Below, in pieces: positions 23,701 through 34,903 of a stretch of 64,000 nucleotides of DNA. A model generated the notes under the pieces. The model was given only the letters and a program-made list of their open reading frames with translations. It did not search any database and was not told the origin of the DNA. How positions within the stretch are numbered: position 1 is the stretch's first letter; the number at the start of each line of letters is the position of its first letter. This DNA comes from Colocasia esculenta (taxonomy: Eukaryota; Streptophyta; Magnoliopsida; Alismatales; Araceae), in contig CM024759.1 of the NCBI GenBank assembly GCA_014218235.1, positions 72,828,042 to 72,892,041 on the forward strand, given 5' to 3'. Both the position numbers and the translations under genes were made by a program.

Positions 23701-25208
23701 GCTAACCTTAAAGCTCAACCCGACATCTTTGTCGAGATCAGAGAGCAACAGGCTAATGATCTGTTTCTAATCAGAGTAAGGGAGACCATAGCTGACAAGC
23801 CAGACTTCTCCATCGCTGAAGATGGAAGAATATTATTCCAAGCCAGGACATGTGTGCCTGACAATGAAGAGCTGAAAAGGAAACTGATGGATAAAGCCCA
23901 CAAGACCATGTACACAATACATTCAGGTGCAACCAAGATGTACCAAGATATGAAAAGGTCATTTTGGTGGCCAAACATGAAGCGTAAGGTGGCTGAGCAT
24001 GCCGCGCACTGCCTCACTTGTCAACAGGTGAAAGCTGAGCACCGTCGTCCTGCGGGTGTACTTAGGCCCCTGGACATACCTGAATGAAAGTGGGAAAGCA
24101 TCGGCATGGATTTCATCATGGGTTTACCCTAGACTCGTGGTGGACTTGATGCTATCTGGGTTATTGTGGACCGTTTAACCAAGTCCGCACACTTCCTTGC
24201 CATTAAGAGCACTTGGAGTGTGGATGTGTTAGCAGCATTGTATGTAAAGGAGATAGTAAGATTACATGGAGTCCCCGTGTCCATTGTCTCAGATCGTGAC
24301 CCCAGATTCACATCTAGATTCTGGAAGGGAATTCATACAGCGTTGGGCACAAAACTCAACTTTAGCACAGCTTTCCACCCACAGACGGATGGGGAGACTA
24401 AAAGAACAAATCAATAGTGGAAGACATGCTACGAGCTTGTGCTATAGACTTTGAGGGGTATTGGAATGAACAATTGTCACTAATAGAATTTGCCTACAAC
24501 AATAGCTATCAGACCAGCATTAATATGGCACCATTTGAAGCACTATATGGCAGAAGCTGCAGATCGCCAGTTTGCTGGAATGAAGTAGGTAAGCAACAAT
24601 GGCTGGGACCAGACATGGTGCAGAATACCAGTAGAGATATCTAGATTATCAGAGACAGAATTAAGATAGCTCAGTCCAGGCAAAAGAGCTATGCAGACAA
24701 AAAGAAGAGACTTGGAATTTCAAGTCGGAGATCATATAATGCTAAAAGTATCCCCGACCAGAGGATTCCAAAGATTTGGGATGAAAGGTAAATGAGACCA
24801 AGATTCATAGGTCCGTTTAAGGTATTAGATAGAGTGGGCGAGGTAGCGTATCAACTAGCACTACCACCCCAGTTTTCAACAGTACACAGTGTGTTCCATG
24901 TGTCAATGCTGAGAAAGTACGTGTACGATCCATCGCACGTAATCAGCTATGATGACATTACTCTGAACAAGGATATGACCTATGAAGAATGGCCAGTGAA
25001 GATCTAAGACAAGAAGATGCAACAGCTTCGGAATCGATCCATACCCGTGGTCAAGATTCTGTGGAGAAATCACGAAGTTGAAGAGGCAACTTGGGAGCCG
25101 GAAGCAACCATGCGATGAAATTATCTGAATTTATTCAGTAAGTCATTCTTCCTCTTACGATTATATGAATTTGGGGACCAAATTCTTTTTAAGAGGGGGA
25201 GGATGTAG
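20781..25208 (+). pseudogene. Broken Gag-Pol polyprotein of gypsy 1
   Basis: The frame starts at ATG 20781 (MAAEHAQLRD). In order I see: a retrotransposon Gag domain (to about 21450); two CCHC zinc knuckles (from 21574 and 21634); aspartic protease with DNGATHSF at 21822; reverse transcriptase with an intact FIDD at 22816-22827; RNase H with YTDASG near 23260; an HHCC integrase zinc finger (about 23930-24030); the integrase core; and a chromodomain-like end (about 25040-25110). Defects are a stop in Gag near 20932, a frame change between about 21000 and 21247, stops at 21937, 22885, 24085 and 24130, a frame change near 24410, and more defects after 24640. The catalytic glutamate of integrase is lysine (TKRTN). 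The frame at the 3' end runs through the polypurine tract and stops inside the LTR. It cannot make a working polyprotein. Confidence 0.9.
25191..25203 (+). other. Polypurine tract of gypsy 1
   Basis: AAGAGGGGGAGGA lies directly upstream of the 3' LTR and is the expected plus-strand primer. It also overlaps the last codons of the pol frame. Confidence 0.85.
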
Positions 25209-28200
25209 CACCCTTGATTTTTAAAATTAAGAAAAATAAATTTTATTATTTAATAGATGAGATAAATAATTTAATTAGAATGAAAGGGAATTAAAACAAT
25301 ACCCATTAAGTTAAATTATTAATGGGTTACTCTAATACCCAAACCTAATAGATTGGGCCCAATAGGGTTAGCCCATCATGGGATGAGAAATAATTAAGCC
25401 AATTCGGAATAAAAATAAGTGATAATTAGGAAATAGTTTAAATAATTATTAAATAGTCAATATCCATCCTAAAAAGAGTCCTAGACTTATCCTAAATCTC
25501 TACCCACGAAATTGGATCCCTTCCCAACTCTATTAGGTGGATAAATAAGAGAAAGTGTGAGATAAATACCAATTTTCGGAGTTGTATGAAAAAGAAAGAG
25601 TTTTAGGTGATTTAGGACTCTATAAGCTATCAAAACACCCCCCATTTGACCCTAGCACCCCACAATTTCGTGCTAAGACCTTTGGAGACGAAGAGGAGAA
25701 GATCTGGACCAAGGAGCAAGGAAGGAGAAGGCTTGGAGCAAGAATGGTTCTCTTATTTTCGTCATTCAAACTAGGGCTTTCTTACTTCACGAAAAATGTA
25801 GGAAATCTCTCAAGCAAAAATCGTGAAATAATTACCCTAGGTAGCCTTCATGTACCTCTTCAAAAGCCCTATGGTTTCGTTGTATTCCGCTCATCCATTT
25901 GGGCGAATTTAATTCATGAAATCCTACTGTTACCATGAACCCGAATCTCATGTTTTCTCTAATTCCTTGCACGTACTTGTTCTCATGCCATGATAAAATT
26001 CTCAGTTATACTACATCACACTAGCATTCAAATGCCCCTAATCTTGCTCTATTTCGACCTCCCATGGGGGAGAATTAAATCTTTGAATCTTTGTCTATTG
26101 TATATACCTGACTCTTCATGATAACATTTAAACTTTGTGCATACTTGATGTCCTATCATGATAAAATTCTCTAAAATACTACTTTGTGTTAGCTTTCAAA
26201 CGCCACTGGTTTCCTAATTTTTCATTAAGTGTACATCTCTAATTAATTCGTCGAACCCTGACTGCTTCTGTTTAGGTCACCGAAACGTAACCTGATCAAT
26301 GCATATCTAAACCTTGTCTACTTTCACATTAATCGTGCATGTTGATAGATATACATGTCTACTTTCGTTTAGAACTAATTTCATGCTTTTTGGATCTTTA
26401 TACGATTTATTATTGAATTTTTAGTGACTATGTGTCAGACAGACCCACCTAGAAAAAAGGGCAAAAACCTCTTTTCTGGGCTCGGGCCACCTCCTGAGGT
26501 CGCGACGACGCGATACGCCGCGATCTCAGAGGTCGCGACCCCGGGGTCCGACGCGTTATGAACGCAGAGGACCGACACGTCGCGACCTGGTCCTAGTTCA
26601 TCCCGCCGGCCGGTTCAGCATAACGCGACTGTGCCTTGCGTCGCGACTTGAAGGCGACCACCAATCCTGTCGCGACTTCAGCCGAGTGAAATTTTTACAA
26701 TAAAACCCTATGTTTACACCATTCCAACCTTCATCAACCCTAATTGACTACTGTTATGAATAACTTGATAGTATTAACAATTGACGATAATGATACATGA
26801 AATCAATCTATGTAAAAGCCATGTGCACAATCAACGATGATCTCTTGATTTCTTACACAAGCACACACTTAAGATCATATTGTCCTTACCCCTCGTGAAT
26901 TATTAATAATGTATCTGGTAATTATTGAAGAAAATGTCTAACTTATTTAAATATACATGTCTTCGTTTTATTCGCAAGTTTTGTGCACCGTTACCATTTT
27001 CCCTCGGCCTTCGAGCACTCGAGGCACGACGAATCCATTTTCTACACACTTTTCCCTTGACTTGGACCACCTCTCCACCGGGAATACTCTCGACTGGACC
27101 AGGGACTCCTTGTCAAGACCTCTGTAAGTCTTCTTGGCTTTGGCGCATGTCCTTAGTCAATGAGCTGGTTGTACCCTAAATCCCGATGCACCTTAGGGAT
27201 CAGTACGATCCATGCCTTAGTGTTCCTTCTCGTCTTGAGTTCACACAGGACCACCTGACCCGTGTACACAGCACGGCTAAGGGGCGGTTGTGACTTCTAC
27301 CAGACTGCCGGTACCCGACCTGGTGCTGTGCAACCGTTATTATCGGAATTTCACGTTGTTTTATGAAATTGTCTATCTCATCTACTATCTATATCCTCTC
27401 ATCTGTTCACGTTCTCTCTACACTCATCTATCTCGTCTAGTACTCTCTTATCTCTTCTTGGTACTCTATTTGCCATTCGTGTGATTGTCTAAGATAAAAG
27501 AAATGACTAATGCCAGCGCAATAGGGCCCGATCAGGTTCTGGGAGGAGCGTCCGAAAAGTGCCAGTGCCCCTGGGAGTTAAAATGATCATAGGATGTGTT
27601 ACGGCATGCATCCAGCGCCAGTTACTATCTAGATTAATCTATGACAATCAAAGTGCTATCTCTATAAGTGCAAGCGTGATCGTTACTAGTGCACCGTTGT
27701 GCAATTTACATGTTATATCGTTACATGGCCATTCTATTATCGTTCTCGTTGTACTATTTTCCTTGTGTCAGTTGCAATTGTTCTCTCGTTATCGTGACAT
27801 ACTCTACATGACTTTACTCTCTAGTTAACGTACCATTAAGATATTAACTATTTAAAGCATGCTTGTGTTCACGAGATATTAAGTCCTACTGGGTGTTATT
27901 CGCTCATCCTGCGTATTTATTTAATGTGTTTCAGGTGAGTCAGATCATGACCACACTCACGAGATGAGACCGATGAGGAGACTCAGGAGTGACCATTCAA
28001 CAACCAGTGTTGTCTAGTAGTAGTCTGTTAGTATAGTTATGAGTTACTGAGTCAGTTAATCATAATGTAATAGTTTGATTTTGAATAAAGTACTATGGGC
28101 CCTAGTTTTGGCTCTGATACGTCGATGTATTAATCAGTTTATAAAGGATGAGTTATTAGTGAATGTAATGGAGATTGTTGGATTATTAATGAATTTGGAG

Positions 28201-28305
28201 TTCTTTTGGTGTTATTCAATTGTGCAATGGTTTGTATTTATTTTCTCGCTCTGTATTATTTAATAACTGTAATCTCGCTCCTATATTCCGCGTCGGGGAG
28301 TTACA
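25204..28305 (+). repeat. 3' LTR of gypsy 1
   Basis: Full-length partner of the 5' LTR, ending GGGGAGTTACA before the CTATA target duplication. Confidence 0.92.
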
Positions 28306-28310
28306 CTATA

Positions 28311-29540
28311 AGCCTAGCATACTTGCACCAGAAAATCACTTAAAGATTTACATTGTTTCATGACGGTACCATTTCCGGGCATATGTACACCGACAAGGTG
28401 TCACTGGATTTTGGTAACGAAATTTAGTTTGAAATTACCATAATTATCAGAAAAATATGTTGATACAAAAATGTGGATATTGAGAATTTTTGATGCACGG
28501 TTAATGAGGTAAATATGATTTATCTACTTTTCAGACAATTTGTACTTGATGAATATTTATTCAAGAAAAAATTAAATAAAAATTACCATAAACTTACCAC
28601 GTTGTAATTAGACAATGGTTGATGTTTTACTTTATTTGGATGTCATTTACATATTAAATTAAGGTTCCAAAGTGACCTAAATGAATAGTAATCTAGTTAC
28701 GTAACTTATTTACGTAAGATTTAACCTGCATCTAAATGTGAACATGTGTACGTATGGTAGTTGTATAAAGTGTATATATTTATTAGTATATATATATATT
28801 GTGTGAGTGTATTAAAAGAAATGATAAAATAATGTCAAAGAAAGGATAAACTTCCTGCATGCCACATATATACGTGTAAGTGTGTGCTTGTTAGTGTCAC
28901 ATGGGAGTGTGTGAGGTGTTAGAAGGAAGTGGAGGTAATGATGAGATAGCTACGTGGGAGAGTGTGGAAGTGCTTATATGCATGTGCAAGCATATATATA
29001 TATACATATATAAGAGTACATAGAAAGGGTTGGCGGTGGAAGCATTGGAGAGGAAGAAATGCCAGGAAGGGAGGAGTTTTTCGCAGAAGAAAAAGGGCTA
29101 ACTTGGTTTTCTGGAAATAAATAAGAAGGAAATAAAGTGTAAGGTAGGTACCTTCACATTACCTTTAAGATAATAATTTTTTTTCTTGATCCTTAATCTA
29201 GTATATAAGTCAAGAACTTCAGTTAATATAAATCAAAAACAAACGTTCCATCTAAAGTTTCATTTATAAAGGCTACTATATGATTTCTGGAATTGTGTGA
29301 TCATCATGTAGGATTTATGTATCTCCTTTCCTTCATGTCTCCATCTTCGGTTAGGATCTTGAATATGAGTATCTATCATATTTACCTCTTGATTTGTGCG
29401 CCATAAATATCATTAGGTACACTTTTTGGTCTCTTGTGTACGTGTTTTAGCTAATACTCATGTCTTAGGCAAGTGTTCTTGTGAAGGATTCTTCTTCTTC
29501 TTCTTCTTTTCTTCTGACTGTGTTCTGGAAACAGTGGTAC
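28311..29540. other. CACTA interior upstream of the Ptta-like gene
   Basis: No ORF of note. It contains TATA-rich stretches (28770-28800 and 28990-29015), the latter about 700 bp before the first recognisable exon, so a promoter could lie here. A TTC triplet run is at 29490-29510. Confidence 0.45.
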
Positions 29541-29665
29541 GTAGTGTCAACACTATTTGTCCAGTAGTGTCAACACTATCTGTCCAGTAGTGTCAACACT
29601 ATCTATCCAATAGTGTTGACCTATTTGTCCAGTAGTGTCAACACTATCTGTTCACTAGTGCAACA
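29540..29665 (+). repeat. Minisatellite of about 26 bp with GTGTCAACAC core
   Basis: Five tandem copies of CAGTAGTGTCAACACTATCTGTC-type units; the fourth reads TAGTGTTGACC. The core TAGTGTCAACACTA is a near palindrome. Confidence 0.85.
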
Positions 29666-29703
29666 TATGGGCTGCAGAGAGATGGCAACAAACATCCACA
29701 ATA

Positions 29704-32700
29704 ATGAAAGTGAATCGGGCCGCCAATCCAGAGGCCAACATGCATACTGGTGGGTCCGTCTCCTTTGCGACCCATCAGTCCAGATTGGTAAGTAATTTGT
29801 TCGTTTCTGATATCTTTTATTTATATAGGTACTTATTTATGTCATGTTTTTTCTATCAAATAGGAAAAGGAGCTAAAAAGGCTTCCGACATTTCAGGAGG
29901 TGTTTGATAGAACACAAGAAAAAAGGAACGGATCAATACATTAGTGACAGAGCACGAGAGGTTGCGGTAAGTATTTACAAGATATTCACTATTTAATTTT
30001 TCTCATTACAGATGAATATTACATTGTCAATTTTTTTTTTTTGCAAGAGTCGTATAGTCAACAAATGACAGAGAAGTACGCCGGGGAGGACGAGCAGCCG
30101 CAGTTAGATCCTGAGGTATGGGTTGCGGCATCTGGTGCCCCAAAGAAAGGCCATGTGTATGGTTTTGGGCACAGTATGGACATGAGCAGGGTGTTATCTG
30201 GCGCCTCCAGTTCAGCCTCACAGACTAGTGCATTCAACACGAGAGTTGGTGCTCCATGTACTTCTCCCAGTGACATGATGGGCTTCATTACAAATACAAT
30301 ATCTGGTTTGGAGTCTCATATAGCCCAGATGATGGAGACTCGTCTAGTCCAGATGCAGACGCAGGTGACAGATGCACTCCAGGCCCAGCTCTCCCAGTCC
30401 CTCTCCCAGGTCAGCATTCCTCCTCAGGCAGCACCATCGACATCAGCATAGGCCCCTCACGTGAGTAAATTCATTTTATTTTACTTTTTTTTATTTTAAC
30501 AGTTAAGTTAGTTAAGTTAGTTTAAGTTTACTTTGGTTTCATTGACGCACAATTTCATCTTAAGCAAGTTAGATTAGTTAAAAAGGGAGAACTTAGTTAG
30601 GTTTGGGGTCCAAAATTCGAAATACTAATCCGATCGACCTGCGGTTTGTTCCGCCACATTCAGGGCGATGAGTGTGACTTGTGAAACTGACGGGGTTCAA
30701 TTCGGACTCCCGGTTTGAGCTCGATGCTCAAATTCACATTAAGCAAGTTAATTTAGTTTAGAAATGAATAACTTAGCTAGGTTTGGGGGTCCAAAACTAG
30801 AAATACTCATCCAATTGGCCTCCGGTTTGTTCCAGCACGATCGGGGGTGATGAGTGTGACTTGTGGAAACCAACGGAGTTCAATTCGGACTCTCAGTTTG
30901 AGCTTGACGCTCAAATTCACATTAAGCAAGTTAGTTTAGTTTAGAAATGAATAATTAGCTAGGTTTGAGGGTCCAAAACTAGAAATACTCATCCGATTGG
31001 CCTCTGGTTTGTTCCAGCATGGTCGGAGCGATGAGTGTGATCGACTTGTGGAAACCGACGAAATTCAATTCGGACTCCCGGTTTGAGCTCGACGCTCAAA
31101 GTCACAATAAACAAGTTAGTTTAATTTAAAAATGAAAAACTAAGGTTTATTGGTCGAAAATTAGAAATACTCATCCGATTAGCCTTCGTTTTGTTCTAGT
31201 ACGGTCGGGGCGATGAGGTGACTTGTGGAAACTGACGGAGTTCAATTCGGACTCCCAGTTTGAGCTCGACGCTCAAATCACAATAAACAAGTTAATTTAG
31301 TTTAAAAATGAAAACTTAGGTTTGTGGGTCCAAAAGTAGAAATATTCATCTGATTGGCCTCCGGTTTGTTCCAGCACGGTCAGGGCGATGAGTGTGACAT
31401 GTGGAAACTGACGGAGTTCAATTCGAACTCTCAGTTTGAGCTCAACGCTCAAAGTCACAATAAACAAGTTAGTTTAGTTTTAAAATGAAAACTTAGGTTT
31501 GTGGGTCCAAAATTAGAAATACTTATCTGATTGACCTCCGATTTGTTCCAGCACGGTCGGGGCGATGAGTGTGACTTGTAGAAATTGACGAAGTTCAATT
31601 CGGACTCCCGATTTGATGCTCAAATTCACATTAAGCAAGTTAGTTTAGTTTAGAAATGAATAACTTAGCTAGGTTTGGGGGTCCAAAACTAGACATACTC
31701 ATCCAATTGGCCTCTGGTTTGTTCCAACACGGTCGGGGCGATGAGTGTGACTTGTGGAAATCGACAGAGTTCAATTCGGACTCTTGGTTTGAGCATGACT
31801 CTCAAAGTCACAATAAACAAGTTAGTTTAGTTTAAAAATGAAAAACTTAGGTTTGTGGGTCCAAAATTAGAAATACTCATACGATTGGCCTCCGGTTTGT
31901 TCCAGCACGGTCGGGGCGATGAGTGTGACTTGTGGAAACTGACGGAGTTCAATTCGGACTCCCGGTTTGAGCTCGACGCTCAAATTCACATTAAGCAAGT
32001 TAGTTTAGTTTAGAAATGAATAACTTAGCTAGGTTTGGGGGTTCAAAACTAGAAATACTCATCCGATTGGCCTCCGGTTTGTTCCAGCACGGTCGGGGCG
32101 ATGAATGAGACTTGTGGAAACCGACGAAGTTCAATTCAGACTCCCGAATTGAGCTCGACGCTCAAAGTCACAATAAACAAGTTAGTTTAGTTTAAAAGTG
32201 AAAAACTTAGGTTTGTGGGTCCAAAATTAAAAATATTCATCCGATTGGCCTCCGGTTTGTTCCAGCATGGTCGAGGCGATGAGTGTGACTTGTGGAAACT
32301 GACGGAGTTCAATTCGGACTCCCGGTTTGAGCTCGACGCTCAAAGTCACAATAAACAAGTTAGTTTAGTTTAAAAATGAAAAATTAGGTTTGTGGGTCCA
32401 AAATTAGAAATACTCATCCGATTGTCCTTCGGTTTGTTCCAGCACGGTCGGGGCGATGAGTGTGACTTTGGAAACTGGCGGAGTTCAATTAGGACTCCCG
32501 GTTTGAGCTCGACGCTCAAATTCATCTTAAGTGTGACCAAAATATATAGTGTGACCAAAATATTGACCGAAAGTGAGTGAATAAAAATCTATAATTTGAA
32601 TAATTTATTACTTATAATAGTATTTAATTTATGCTTCTAAAATAAGTTATTGCTTATAATAGTATTAATTTTAACTTATTATTGTTATATATGTATTGTA

Positions 32701-32767
32701 GGTTCCTTCATCGGGTGGCGTGGGACGAGACGAGCACGAGGATGAACACGAGGACGAGGATTCATGA
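29704..32767 (+). pseudogene. Ptta/En/Spm transposase-family gene (PF03004-like), broken
   Basis: I reconstruct four exons: 29704-29787, 29864-29966, about 30050-30460 and 32702-32767. Each boundary has GT/AG signals (GTAAGT at 29788 and 29967, GTGAGT at 30461). Exon 1 gives NRAANPEANMHTGGSVSF. Exon 2 has LKRLPTFQEVFDRT and then changes frame. Exon 3 has DPEVWVAASGAPKKGHVYGF, then a coiled-coil-like Met/Gln-rich tail. Exon 4 encodes an acidic end (DEHEDEHEDEDS). This order matches the plant Ptta/En/Spm transposase family, a TnpA-like DNA-binding partner in CACTA elements. It is broken by the exon 2 frameshift and by a stop at 30449-30451. The start codon is uncertain, since earlier exons may lie upstream. 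The last intron (30461-32701) is filled by a satellite array. Confidence 0.75.
30562..32530 (+). repeat. Intronic satellite array, eleven units of about 179 bp
   Basis: Units start (AAGCAAGTTA or AAACAAGTTA) at 30562, 30741, 30923, 31109, 31285, 31462, 31633, 31815, 31993, 32175 and 32353. Spacings are 171-186 bp. Each contains GGTTTGTTCCAGCACGGTC and GAGTTCAATTCGGACTC. Two subtypes occur: A (GAATAACTTAGCTAGG, then AAATTCACATT) and B (GAAAACTTAGGTTTGTGGG, then AAAGTCACAAT). Their order is about AAABBBABABB. The whole array lies within the last intron of the Ptta-like gene. Confidence 0.93.
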
Positions 32768-32779
32768 TTTTCATTTCAT

Positions 32780-33215
32780 TATTATTATTGTTGTAGACAT
32801 TTTTATTATTGTTGTTGGCATTTTATTATTGTGATGTTTTGGACATTTTTATTATTGTTGTGGACATTTTATTATTGTGATGTTTTGGACATTTTTATTA
32901 TTGTTGTGGACATTTTATTATTGTGATGTTTTGGACATTTTTATTATTGTTGTCGATATTTTATTAGTGTTGTGGACATTTTATTATTGTTGTCTTGTAG
33001 ATATTTTTATTATTGTTGTGTTGTAGACATTTTGATTATTTTTATCTTGTGGACATTTATTATTGTTGTGGACAATTTTATTATTATGATGTTGTGGACA
33101 TTTTTATTATTATTGTCAATATTTTATTATTGTTGTGGACATTTTATTATTGTTGTGTTGTGGATATTTTATTATTATTGTATTGTAGACATTTTTCTTG
33201 TGGACATTGTTATTT
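32780..33215 (+). repeat. TTATTATTGTTGTGGACAT minisatellite
   Basis: Tandem units of about 23 bp, often paired into about 46 bp, are built on ATTTTTATTATTGTTGTGGAC. They start just after the Ptta-like stop codon. The Tyr/Cys/Leu-rich ORFs here are translations of the repeat. Confidence 0.9.
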
Positions 33216-33254
33216 ATTTTACACAAGTTATTTTTCCTAAAAATGTATATATTT

Positions 33255-33783
33255 AAAAAAATAGAGACCGATTAGTAACCAAAGAAATTTGGTCACTATT
33301 CCGTCCCTAAAATAGGGACTGAATAATGACTGATTTTAATCGGTCACTAATAGTGACCGAAAAATTCCGTCACTGTTCGGTCCCTATTTTAGGGACCGAA
33401 TAGTGACTGAATTTCTTCGATTACTGATTGTGACCGCAAAAATTCGGTCACTATTCAGTCTCTAAATTGGGGACTGAACAGTGATCGAATTTTTCGGTCA
33501 CTATCAGTGACCGATTTCATTCGGTGACTGTTCCATCCTATGTTAGTGACTGAATAGTGACCGAATTTTTCGGTCACTATCAGTGACCGATTGAAATCGG
33601 TCACTATTCGGTCCCTAAATAGTGATCGATTAGTGACCGAAACCCTTCAGTCACAGATTTGTGACTAGAAATTCTTCACCGACGAATTCGGTCACTATTC
33701 GGTCTCTAAGTCTTTTAGTGACCGATTAGTGACCGAATAAAGACCGAAAATGTCGGTCTATAAATGCGCATTTTCTTGTAGTG
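33255..33783 (-). repeat. Right CACTA sub-terminal repeats and terminus
   Basis: Dense inverted and direct copies of GACCGAATAGTGACCG and GGTCACTATTCGGTC end in TTTTCTTGTAGTG. They mirror the left end. Confidence 0.85.
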
Positions 33784-34411
33784 ATTAATGTATGGTATTA
33801 TTGTTACAATATATATTAACTTTTGTTATTCTATAACAATAATATAGATTAATGTATATGAATGTATTTTATTAACGTAAATTAATATATATTAAGTTTT
33901 ATTACAGTATACATTAACATACAGAATAATATACATTAACCTATGTTATTATGTAATAGAGTTAATTTAATGTATATATATTCGCTAATATCTATCTTTA
34001 TAACACCACAATTTTATTTATAAAAATAATTGGTCATGAAACTTTTAAATAATGTACGATAATGTTTTGATATGCCTCACACTGTCATTACCAAAATAGT
34101 TCTGGGAAATAAGCACGCATGAGTTCACATAAAATAACAACTTAAATAAATTAGGTTTGTGTCCATGGAAAGAGATTAAAAAGGAAATTATATTATATTA
34201 ACATATATATGCATATAATTATTTAATTGATTACGTAATCAGATTCTATTATTACCGTTCACCTACGTAATCACTATTACGTATTAACACCCATACGTGC
34301 TAACTGCTGGTAATATTCTAGCGACGTGGGAAAAATCCGTGTTAGAAAACCATCAGAGTAATCCCCATCGTCCACCTGTTGAGGAATTTACACACGTCCC
34401 TGTTTGGATAG
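33784..34411. other. AT-rich intergenic DNA
   Basis: Repeated TTAATGTATA and TACATTAAC words up to about 34010, then ordinary AT-rich sequence. No gene. Confidence 0.5.
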
Positions 34412-34415
34412 GCAC

Positions 34416-34422
34416 TATATAT
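34416..34422 (+). promoter_or_regulatory. Possible TATA box for the small ORF at 34512
   Basis: TATATAT occurs in GGCACTATATATGTAC, about 96 bp before the ATG at 34512. The spacing resembles that of the MiAMP1-like gene. Confidence 0.35.
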
Positions 34423-34511
34423 GTACATGTTCATCCTTAGCCAAAACTCTGGCTACTTGCTACTGCTATCACCAAAAAAGGCTTTGGAGGTTGAGGAAGG
34501 AAGGGTGATGA

Positions 34512-34643
34512 ATGCTGAGTACTAAGGTGAAGGAAGGACTCTGGAGCTCCGTTATCCTAACTATTGTCGTTTTAATGTCATCTTCTTGTCAAGTAGCGAA
34601 AACTGGTCTTCGCTTCCACTCTTGCTTGGACTTCTCCAAGTAG
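34512..34643 (+). CDS. Small ORF with signal-peptide-like N-terminus
   Basis: It encodes 43 residues starting MLSTKVKEGLW, followed by a hydrophobic core SSVILTIVVLMSSSC and a short tail with a second cysteine (C26 and C38). An upstream ATG at 34508 opens only a five-codon frame. A TATA-like box is at 34416. The features fit a short secreted peptide or the first exon of a gene whose remainder was displaced by the transposon stack starting 260 bp downstream. No family is recognised. It may be a chance ORF in unique-looking DNA. Confidence 0.3.
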   Translation: MLSTKVKEGLWSSVILTIVVLMSSSCQVAKTGLRFHSCLDFSK

Positions 34644-34903
34644 CCTTATGCCAAGCACTTACTGTTGTCAAAGGATAGACCCTTGTACCCATTTACCACC
34701 CTCAAACTCCTTTTTGAAGCCTCAAACCACTATTTCCGAACAACAGAAATCAGTCTTGTAAATATCACTGGAATCAATCGACCGACCGATCATTTCGGTT
34801 GACCAATCACCTCTCTTTCTGCCTGCCCAAGAGAGAAAAAGAAGAGAGATAGGGAGCTTAAAGCCTCCCATTTTCCTTAAAATTTATGTACAAATATAGA
34901 ATA

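Larger units (their letters stand above)
17467..28305 (+). mobile_element. Ty3/gypsy retrotransposon 1 (chromovirus, Del/Tekay-like)
   Basis: A complete 10,839-bp element with TG...CA LTRs (3113 and 3102 bp), a perfect 5-bp target duplication CTATA (17462-17466 and 28306-28310), a tRNA-iMet-type primer-binding site, a polypurine tract, and domains in the order Gag, protease, RT, RNase H, integrase and chromodomain-like end. That order and the long LTRs fit the Del/Tekay group. Gag-Pol is disabled by stops and frameshifts. The LTRs remain closely alike and differ mainly by transitions and single-base homopolymer indels, so insertion was fairly recent. Confidence 0.92.
16676..33783 (+). mobile_element. 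CACTA (En/Spm) transposon carrying a nested gypsy element
   Basis: The left end is CACTACAAGAAAAATTG and the right end, read inward, is CACTACAAGAAAATGCG. Both lead into sub-terminal arrays of GACCGAAT/GGTCACT motifs. The bases flanking the element are TTT and ATT, so the 3-bp target duplication matches at only two positions. The span is 17,108 bp, of which 10,844 bp are the gypsy insertion plus its duplication, leaving a CACTA of about 6.3 kb. A broken Ptta/En/Spm-type gene lies in its right half. I see no DDE transposase (TnpD) sequence, so it is probably a non-autonomous copy. Confidence 0.85.

Noticed and set aside
20932..24420. Treating every gypsy 1 frameshift as biological decay
   Set aside because: Several are single-base homopolymer differences that could be assembly errors. 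The stops and the altered integrase residue are less likely to be.
30562..32530. CRISPR-like regular repeats
   Set aside because: Units of about 179 bp without short spacers, in plant DNA; this is a satellite.
32972..33256. Tyr/Cys/Leu-rich membrane-like ORFs
   Set aside because: Translations of the TTATTATTGTTG minisatellite.
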